From Acheta domesticus (lineage: Eukaryota; Arthropoda; Insecta; Orthoptera; Gryllidae), in NCBI GenBank assembly GCA_031308135.1, contig JAHLJT010009419.1:182916856-182980855 (forward strand): DNA of 64,000 nt. Reading direction: 5' to 3'. A model generated the notes under the pieces. It worked only from the letters and a program-made list of their open reading frames with translations, made no database searches and was not told where the DNA came from. This document shows, in pieces, positions 55,347-64,000 of the stretch. A program made the translations under genes and the position numbers. How positions within the stretch are numbered: position 1 is the first letter of the stretch; every line of letters begins with the position of its first letter.

Positions 55347-58300
55347 GTAATTGGACTTACGTGAATTTATGAAAACAAGAAACTTGCATTTGCACCAATT
55401 GATGTACAAACTCGTTGAAATTGACATTCTGGTGTATAGCATCGAAAATTATGAGAAAAAATATTGTAATATACAATACTAAAACTTCAATAGGAAGCTT
55501 ATATGAATATATTTACGAATGTAAGTCTTTAGTTGTACGAGAGGCTGATAATATTTTATTATTCTTTTCACTGCTTGCCGTTCCTGCTTCCAGGCTGGCT
55601 ATTTCTTTTCCAGTTATTTGGAAGTGGGAGAGAATCCAAGCAGTTACAATGATTTTGCTTATGGTGTTGTGGAGTACCTCCTTTAAATTAATAACCATTT
55701 CAAGGTTCCTAGTATTCCTGCAAAATGTGTGGGTTACTTTTTGAGATTCTGAGAATAATAAAAATTTATCTTATTCCTATATTTTTATAAGTTCAAAATG
55801 TGACAGAATTAAATAAATTTCAACAGACGTGTGGTCAGAATAGAAGTGAAGTTGACACAACCTTATGAAGCGTGAGGGTCCAAAATTTATAAAACATGTC
55901 ATGGAGGGGCAACGCCAAGATATATTTCTCAAACTGTCAGAATCAAAAGGGAAACGTACAAAAAATATAATTTTTTTTCCTTTTTAAACATTTTAGTGTG
56001 AATTGTTTAATAGCTTAATGAGAACTTTTCACAAGGAAATTAAAAGATCTGTCTATTTCTCCTGAAAGGAAAGATGCGAGGCAGCTTTCATTTTTTGCTA
56101 GATTCAACCACCATATGTGTCGCGAACACGATATGATATCCACCCTTATTACAATACATCAAATGTCGATAAACTCGCTCATCATACAATAATTTTCAGA
56201 TCCATAGGAAACTTCCGATCTATCCTGAAATCTGGCCGAATTCATTTCCCAAGGTCGGCCATCATGGAAAAAGTCCGAGTCGCCCATGCGTCACCGGAAC
56301 TTCAATGACACTTTTACTGGGCGAACATTTAGCCAACATTCTCAACTTTTAGCACATTACAATTTTCTAACACAACGCAGCTACCGAGCTCTAAAAAAAT
56401 TATTTCAAAAAAAGTGGAAGTCCAAAAATCAGTTGTAATTTCCGAAGTCTGTTTATAGTACATTATTCTGAATTTGACATTGGTAGGCTGCAAAATTGCA
56501 CTGGCGAGCCATAGGTTGTGCACAGCTTTCTTGCACACGATCCTAAAGGCCGAATATAAACATATTTACGTTTAGAATAAAACCAAAAGCGCCTAATAAG
56601 AGTCTCACATTTCAGTTTTACTTTGTTTCATTCACAAAACAACAACGAAGGTTGAGATCAAAAACGCGGAGCACGATATTCATAATCTGCATTTGTTTTT
56701 GCTAAGGCCACAAAGGAACCAGAAAATTAAAATTTAATCAATAAATTAAAAGTCATAAATATAAAATAACTATTAAACAATATTGCAATTATCATTATTT
56801 ATACACGCAGTTCTAGTTTGCTCATTATTTCTCATTTACATAGTATTTTTTCAACAAATATTGAAATACATAATGCAAATCTCACATGGGCATTCACGAC
56901 ATTCACATGCAACCTTAAGGCTATAAACTTCATTATGTTTAAAGATCTTAGGCAGATGATGTGACCTAAACACGTAACTTTCACCTCAGAATATAAAGTT
57001 AATATCAATCTATTTTGATCCAGTTATGTTCAGAAAGTTTCAGAACAATGACATTAATGGAAATTACGGATATATCAAATGACGATGGAGTTCGTAACCC
57101 GCTCAAATAACAGCCAAGTTTCGTGTGAACGCATGTCCGTCCCTCCGGGCAATAATGAATGTATCAGGTACATAAAATTATTCAATTATTAAAATTGTCA
57201 TAGTTTGCGATATTAGAGACAGGGATTTAGTGGAAAGTCATTTAAGAGAGGAAATAAAACGACTGACGGACATGAACTTCCACTAAACCTAACATTCTGT
57301 GCATCGTATCGGGAGTTCACCACCGAAGCATACTATTACACGTGTATTGCTCGTAACCGGCAAAATACCTTGATTAGAAGACCAGTGCCAGAGAGGAAAA
57401 CGTTCTTAATTTTCCTTCACATTAGCTACCTGTATATCGGTAATTGGTCCTTTTTGATTCTTTAGATGGCAGTGTGATTTCAATAGAATAATACTATTTT
57501 CCATCACTCTTAAAATTATTTTTTCTATGATCGTATAAAAATGTGCGTTTTACGCGTTGCTATGCGTGCGTAAAGTCGTTTTTAAAACATCTGAAAAATG
57601 TGTTGTCACCATGCGTTAAATCTTTTTTGGCGATGGCATCGCAGTGCGAAAATGCTTTCGCGCACGGTAGATTATAAGAGCAGTAAGAAAATAAAATACA
57701 CATTAATAGCAAAACAAGTTTAATTACACTATTTTAAAATAATTCTCAATAACTATTAATATACAATTAATTGTTAGTACATAATTAATTGACAACTATT
57801 ATGTAACATATATTACCTAACACATAATTCATAATGAAACTCATATCAATTCTCAACACCAATTTCTCAACGGGTAGTGAGTTATTTTCGTAAATACCTT
57901 AAAGATGATGAGTAATAAATTAGATACTGCAGCGTTCGCAAATTCGAACGATATTTATAATTCAGTAATTATAACCAGGATGTACCAGTTACACAATAGG
58001 AACTTGTTTGTAATAACAATGAACTACTATTTTAAGTCGCGAAACCACGGCCTTCTGTTACATGAACGTTCGTGAAGGCAGGGTTCCTTCCAAATCAACC
58101 AAGGAGAGTAGAAATGAAACAAATCGTAACTCCTAATGTAAGCATTTTTATACAATAGTAGAAAAAATATGTTTTTATTTCGTGAGTGAAGTTATTGCTT
58201 TTTGCTAGATCTTGAAGATTCTTTTACCGAAACTGATAAGTTGTATTACCTACCATTATGTGGCTTGGCGGATAATTTGTAATCCGTTACAACACGTACA

Positions 58301-58659
58301 TTCTACAATATTGTAATGTTTCAAATTCTGATATTCACATGAGATGGACACCTCATCACATCAAAGCCGTGGAAAAGAGATTACATAGCAGAGGGAGAAA
58401 ACCCTGATGGGAGCAAAACCTACAGTCAGAAGACGAGTGAGTAATTATAAAACCCTTTCTAAACTACTTACTTCCTGCGATGGACGTGACGTATTTCCTC
58501 TTTTTCATCACCCTTCAATTTCCAAGGGCAAGTGCACGATAAAAGATAATGGCAAACGTTGGCAGTTCACGGACTTAAATAAATTTTTTTACATTAAATA
58601 TGTTTAAAGTTGTACGATCTGTCCATAATAAGGAGAGAGCGAATGGGGTTGTGGATACG
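55347..58659. other. Unassigned AT-rich stretch
   Basis: 3.3 kb with no supported gene, tRNA head, inverted repeat or partner repeat. Short frames at 55415-55744, 56117-56308 and 58407-58607 are unrecognised. Confidence 0.45.
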
Positions 58660-59280
58660 GCCGGGCGTCAGTATTCCCCGGTCACGGAACCCGACCTCGC
58701 CAGCACCTCCACCGATCCAGCCCCCTGCAGACGCCAGCGTATGCAACCCGCGCGGCTCGGAGCCGCCGGGGCTGCCGTGTCGTGCGTGGCGTGGCGTCGC
58801 ATCACGTCGCGTCGGGGTCGGGCCGGGCCGGGCCGGGCCGGGCCGGGAGGCCGACCGCTCCGTGACCCTGCGCCGGCCGTGCGCGTCGCGTTCCGCCTTC
58901 ATTAGGCCTCGCCGGGGGCGAGGGCGGGCGCGGGCGCGGGCGGAGGGGGCGGGCGGGCGCGGGCGGACGCGGGCGGGCGGGCGCGAGCGGGAGTGGGCGG
59001 GAGTGGGCGGGCGGGGGCAGGCGGGCGGGCGGGCGGGCGGGCGGTGGGCGCGGGCGGTGGCGGGCGGGGGCGGGTGGGCGCGGGCGGGCGCCCCGCCATC
59101 ACGTGCTGTGCGGCGTCAGCGGACGCGCGCTCCGGAAGGTTTATGGGCGCAGCGCAGCGCCCGTTAAGCGAGGGCGGCATTGGAGCACATCAATGGGCCC
59201 CGGCCACACACGCCCTGGCCTGGCCTTGCCCCTGCCGGCGCTTGCGAGGGGCGGCTGTCGGCGGGAGCTCCTTACTTCAA
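58660..59280. other. GC/CpG-rich island with short G-rich arrays
   Basis: (GGGCC)n at 58818-58846, GGGCGGGCGCGGGCGG words at 58920-58985 and (GGGC)n at 59019-59044. Several overlapping frames of about 90-185 codons are compositional. The G-rich strand is the plus strand, as in the 53-54 kb island. Confidence 0.65.
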
Positions 59281-61884
59281 GCAAAACACCTCCCCCTCAA
59301 GCTTACCTTCAGATACTCACCAGCACACGCGGTCGCTTTCAGGGCATGCACAGCGTGCTAAAAGGTCACGTTTTAGCTTCAGGGCTAAAAGTGAGGCGAT
59401 GCTCAAATGTTCAAACTAAACTGTGAATGCAACAAAGAAAACAATATACTTTCGTTTGATCAGCTACAACTGTTCTTAATGTAATATGATACCCAATTAT
59501 GTCTTTTGTAAACTTGAATTAAAATAAAATGAAAATAAGTAAGGATGTCTAAAATGGTGTAACACACGCGATAAATGTGATTTTATTTCGCTTAAAGGAT
59601 TGCGCCTCGTGCCACAACCTTCCCTACTCGCAAAATAAAATGTCACTTATTCCACTCACATAATAAATAACTATTATTAATTTATGTTAATTTTACAGTA
59701 AGTACATTTATCTAAAAATTGTTTTTCTTTCGAAGTAATGAAGCACGCATGAAAAAGAAAATATTTGAGAAAGTAAAAAAAAGCGAAAATGGCAAACGAC
59801 ATATCCGGTAAGTCGGCGATTTATCATTTCTGTGGATGCATTTTATCACATCAAATACAGCACTCGAGCAGTGCTCTCAGAATAAGTAATTACAGAAAAA
59901 AATACAGGTTGCTGTGCGGTTTAGACTTTTTTGGTTAAAAGATGACGTGAATTGTTAAAACGGTGCAGACGCTTTCCCAGTTTTAAAGCGGAGGAGTGTG
60001 TTGAAGCGGAAACAAGTATTTTCTTATTTCCCCCACATATCTCTGGACGGCAGTATGTGCTCGAGTCTTCTGGAATCTCACTTGCGCTTATACGTATTGA
60101 TTCCAGGTGGGGCAGTTACTTTGGTCAGTAGTCCTATAGATACGGTATGTTAAGTTGATGGTTCATTGCTCGTTAAACGTGAGATTCAACGCTGATCGAC
60201 ACGTTAATTTGTGGGGCTTTTACCTCAAGGTAGCCCTTCCAGAGCTGAACTACCCAGCCAAGGCAATCTCTAAGCTCCCGACTTGCCTCCTATCATGTGT
60301 TGCAGTGTAGTGCGTATAAGCAAAATTGTGCGTGTGAGGAGGGAGGAAAGGACAAAGATTAAGAAGGAAAGTTGGCGCGCGGTCCGTCACTATTTGTTAA
60401 AATAATGTTCTGTCATTCTTCTGGTACTGATCGAAGAAATCACGCAAAACTACCGATTAGAATAACCGGCCGCCAGTATTCCCCTCCAGAAAATGCGACC
60501 CAACTGTGCAGCTTGGCGTTGCAAATCCGCTCCCGCTCGGACTCAACCCCGGCACTTCCCGGTCAGCAGGCTGAGGAGGCAAAAACTCAACCTCCTCGCT
60601 CGGTTACGCCCGATACAAATCAATTGTAATGCGCTGGAGTCTTCACCAAATGAACGTAACGCTTCTTGCTATTAAAATGTTGTCTTCCTCGAAGAAAATG
60701 TACCTACATCCTTAACATTGCCTTAAAATTACCGTTGTAGTATCAAGTATATTTATAATACGTTTCTTGGAAACGTGATGCATTGACGTACTAAATATTT
60801 GACACTCAGACTCCTAAGAATAGAAAACAATACTAGACGTATAAATGAAAATAAATTTAAATAGTGAAACTTTCAACTTCCCATTATGATGCACAAGATA
60901 CCGTTTTATGTTAATAGAGGTTCTACGCTCTTGTGTAAAGTATAATTTAAACGGTAACAATTTTTTTTAGTTTTGCGAAATGATTGTGGTAGTTGATGAA
61001 TTCAGTAACATTGAGACATTTTTTATTGGGTACAAAAATTATATCTTAAAGACCAATGTTCAATATAAAATATTTAACACTCTTAACCTATTCACGAAAT
61101 TAAATCTATAAATAATGATTTAATAAGAACAAATATTTCATAATATTCATGAATCACATACTACCTACAAATATGTATGTATTAAATCACTAAAAGTTAG
61201 TATGTTTCATTGAAATAATGATTTCTTTAAGATAATGCCGATGTGACTTGACAAACTAATGGATTATTAGTAAATAAGTGGCTCGACATACTAGAGATTA
61301 TAAGTAAATAAGAAATAAAAATAAAAACATATCCTTCTTGACATTTCTATATTTACCACAGTGATTACTTCCAGTTATCAATTATGGAAGTGGCTTCGCT
61401 GCTTCATGGTATTACAATATTTTCGTTGTTTAGAGAGAAAAAAAATAAACTCCAGCCATGCCTAGTTCCAGTTCCTTACATCATTTTTCTGCATTTGAGA
61501 AATTTTCCCTTAGCTTCAAATTACTTAATATTCAATGAAATTGTTCTTTGCAATAATACAGGTCGATTTGACAAGATCACGGAGCGTTAGACACTGAATG
61601 GAATTAAATAGAGAAATATGAAGCAAACGTTATCACACGTGGAGGTATAATTGAAACGTAAAATCGATTAAGATTTTTAGAACATATGAGCCAATATGAT
61701 TATCAGTTATTCAGATTACTTGCTGGTTAACTGAGATATAACAACGAATCTATGGATTTACCTTTTCCAAGGAACCTAAAGATTCCAAAGCTTAAACCAG
61801 CGTCATTAGTTTCTGTGTGCCGTTTCACAGCAACTAAGTTACATTCCTTACTCGCATAATCCCTACGTAGTATTGAGAAAATTA
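59281..61884. other. Unassigned stretch
   Basis: Mostly AT-rich. 60000-60640 is of mixed composition without a recognised domain or partner. Confidence 0.45.
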
Positions 61885-62589
61885 CGAGGGTCACTCCAAA
61901 CGTAATGCACAACTATTTTTTAAACATTCAATTCATTTTCTATACATGTGTTACAGTATGTTCATTCACCTTTGAGGAACAAAAAGTCACCACTCCACAT
62001 AATCTCCTTCTATTTCTACTGCCTTACGACACCTTTGAAGAAGGGAATGTATACCTGTACGGAAGTAGATACGGTAGAAGCCTGAGCCAGAACGTCTGAG
62101 CCACTGTCTAGCTCCCTTCACACTTGAGTAATCATCTCCTGGAAATCAACAGAAACAAAACCTGTTTTTCAGTTGCTGTTCTGTCAATATCCTGTCTATA
62201 CTCGATTTTCCTATACCCACTTTCATTGACAATTCTTCTGTCTCTGCGCGAGAGATCCTGAGTATTTGCTTGCCCTAATTTACCGAATATTTACTGACAA
62301 TCTGAAATCACCCAGACTTACTCATCTGTGATCAACAGCATCGTCTCCATTCACATTTTTAAACTCTTGTGAATGTTTGTCACAGTCTTGTTCTCACAGC
62401 ACGTTGCTTCCGACGAACATGAAATGCAGCTGCCCTTTAAATGAGTGCTACGTGAGCAACACTCGAGGAAACAGGTTGAAATAAATACGAATTCGAGCGA
62501 GAAGAGTGATACTACGAAATCGGTAGAGAGTAAAGACCTAGAAAAGAAATTTTAAAAAAGTATGTTAGTTACTTTTGGAGTGAGCTACG
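61885..62589 (-). mobile_element. Mariner remnant, internally deleted (705 bp)
   Basis: Ends CGAGGGTCACTCCAAACGTA and (reverse complement) CGTAGCTCACTCCAAAAGTA match, with TA just outside both (61883-61884 and 62590-62591). The minus strand preserves a transposase C-terminus near 62090-61980: GSGFYRIYFRTGIHSLLQRC and RKAVEIEGDYVEW then a stop, matching the usual F..GI..L..RW.KC....GDYVE ending. Upstream only scraps such as VTNIHKSLK are readable and the catalytic core is missing. Full-length relatives are about 1.3 kb. Confidence 0.88.
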
Positions 62590-62609
62590 TATGTAATACT
62601 ATAACAAAA

Positions 62610-62690
62610 AACGGCGATTTTTCCGCAGAAAAAGTCGTATTGAGGATCTCTGATACCCAAAACGTGGATAATTCTCGTTCGTATGTGCAC
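62610..62690 (+). repeat. Repeat F, copy 2
   Basis: Partner of 28425-28505: AACGGCGATTTTTCCGCAG versus AACGGCGAATTTTCGACAA, then TCGTATTG, GTGGATAATTCTCGTTCGT versus GTGGATAAATCTTGTTTGT. About 80 bp, strongly diverged, ends undefined. Confidence 0.5.
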
Positions 62691-63039
62691 TGCATTACGC
62701 CCTCTAACATCGCGTTCGTTGGTCCGTCTGTCTGATTTCAAAAATTGGCACCAATTTTTTTCTGTATTTGTGAAAATTACAAACGTCTATTTTTTGCTGA
62801 TGTTTTACAACTACAATATTCTAGATAGATATTTATTCTTCAAAGTCAGGTCTTTAAATAATGTTAGGTACAATCTTCTCAAAGTAAGACTAGTTTTTTG
62901 CGTATAAGACAAAGAAAAAAAAGATTTTCTCAAAAATGGCTCTAATTTTTTCTATAAACGTTTAGAATATATAGATCTAAATACTCTGGAAAACATGACA
63001 CAAAGATTTTTGATGTAACCTTTTAATTTTTTAAATGTG
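62691..63039. other. Unassigned AT-rich spacer
   Basis: Nothing recognisable. Confidence 0.4.
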
Positions 63040-63292
63040 CACGTCGTGGTAACCGCCATAGGTCGTATGTCAAATCTACCGTAGTTTTCAGGAAGAACGG
63101 AAAACGTTCCTACCTCTTCATTTCTTGACAGTCGTTTTCACAAATGTAGAAGCTTGCTATTCGGTTTTCCATTATTCCCTCGTCTTACGACCTACTGCAA
63201 CTGATGTGGTTCTCTTGACTGCTCACAATTGTGTAATAAACAGAAACATGATTTTTTTTGACATACGACCTATTGCTGTTACCACGACGGTG
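63040..63292. mobile_element. 253-bp MITE with 35-bp inverted ends
   Basis: Left end CACGTCGTGGTAACCGCCAT then AGGTCGTATGTCAAA. The reverse complement of the right end reads CACCGTCGTGGTAACAGCAA then TAGGTCGTATGTCAAA. An internal CGTCTTACGACCTACTGC at about 63181-63198 is a third partial copy of the terminal motif. No coding capacity. Superfamily and target duplication not resolved. Confidence 0.85.
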
Positions 63293-63880
63293 TGTTCAAA
63301 TAGTATTAAATTTCATAATAATTAAAAATTATGGTAAAACGTACGTGCTGATGTAACATCACAAGGTTTGTAAATGCGATAATACTATTTTTGGTATTCC
63401 AGCATTATAAACGACCTTTTCTGTTGCAAGAAATCGTTCATAATCAGGCGTTTTATCGCACAAATGACGTATTAGATTTTATGGCTCGAATGATTGCGTC
63501 ATCACACATTCAGCCAATCGCAGTAAGAGAATTAGGGGGAGGTAGAAGTAAACAGAACAGCCGACCACCGTTTTCTCGCACAGATGTCAAATACCCGAGA
63601 CATCACAGAAAAGTTCTTCGAAAAATTAAGTTTCATTCTCTTATAAATTTATAATGCTGTCATACAAAACAACAGCGTAAGCAACTCGTTTATAATGTTG
63701 CTTTATTGTATTCGTACAAATTTGAAAACTCGCTCCTAAGGTTGCCTGTTTTCAAAACATGCACTCATGCAATAAAGCTTAACATAAACTAATTTCATAA
63801 ACTACTATTTATAATTATTTTGCACACGTTCCGCTGTATAGCTTTGCTCTTCCCCAACCTCATTCTTTTCGTTCTCCATC
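63293..63880. other. Unassigned AT-rich stretch
   Basis: Nothing recognisable. The frame at 63391-63654 has no identifiable domain. Confidence 0.4.
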
Positions 63881-64000
63881 CACTGCATGACAAGAGAGCC
63901 TCCACTTCCCCCTACCCTTCCAAGAATCGCCCCCGCAGTGGTGTCCGTGTCCTCCCTCCCGGCGCCGCTCCTTCCCCCTCCTTCCTCGCTGCCCGCGGCG
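63881..64000. other. Start of a GC-rich island cut by the window edge
   Basis: C-rich sequence (CCTCCCGGCGCCGCTCC) begins here and continues past the window. Confidence 0.45.

Noticed and set aside
1..64000. CRISPR array, bacterial operon, phage or LTR retrotransposon
   Set aside because: No spaced identical repeats with unique spacers, no operon-like gene packing, and no LTR pair with gag-pol motifs were seen.

Overview
This window looks like non-coding DNA from a large, repeat-rich arthropod genome, most likely an insect and possibly a hemimetabolous one. The organism call is inference. It rests on an AT-rich background packed with degraded eukaryotic transposons (mariner, hAT and pogo-type elements, Jockey-type and R4/Dong-like LINEs, tRNA-headed SINEs). 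No bacterial or viral gene organisation is present. I found no host protein-coding gene, rRNA or functional tRNA that I can support. Every stretch of recognisable protein belongs to a mobile element and is broken. The long open frames over the GC-rich tracts are low-complexity artefacts.

Layout. 1-9 kb: two SINEs, a mariner transposase fragment, an MITE with 20 identical bases at each end, a 30-bp tandem repeat, four GC/CpG-rich islands and a 178-bp near-perfect foldback. 9-20 kb: a CA/TA microsatellite, two TIR elements, a degraded SINE, a fluid-looking MITE with an internal duplication, two copies of a palindromic element (one split by a hAT element with a clean 8-bp target duplication) and a SINE. 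20-28 kb: a nest holding a SINE-like element that meets an R4/Dong-like LINE tail-to-tail inside a TAA microsatellite, a hAT MITE, a pogo-like element, LINE 3' ends, an internally deleted mariner and an RTE-like LINE end. 28-45 kb: a second copy of the hAT MITE, several repeat-family partners, GC-rich short-unit arrays (8, 15 and 10 bp), and two hammerhead-ribozyme-like cores. 45-53 kb: a GC island, then a 5'-truncated Jockey-type LINE bounded by a 12-bp target duplication. That LINE is interrupted in its ORF2 by a 2.8-kb element with arms of about 1.06 kb. 53-64 kb: a long G-rich minisatellite island, a third hammerhead-like core, another GC island, a mariner remnant and a 253-bp MITE.

How it fits together. 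The window has no pathway. Its content is the history of nested insertions, several of which can be ordered from target duplications. The most interesting signals are: (1) the nested LINE plus long-TIR element, where removing the insert restores the LINE reading frame; (2) a GGAAGAGCAGGCC / GGCCTGAG / CTCGCCA core shared by two otherwise different short-repeat families; (3) three CTGANGA-stem-GAAA cores on the minus strand, one of them inside an MITE; (4) the CpG-rich 8/10/15-bp arrays.
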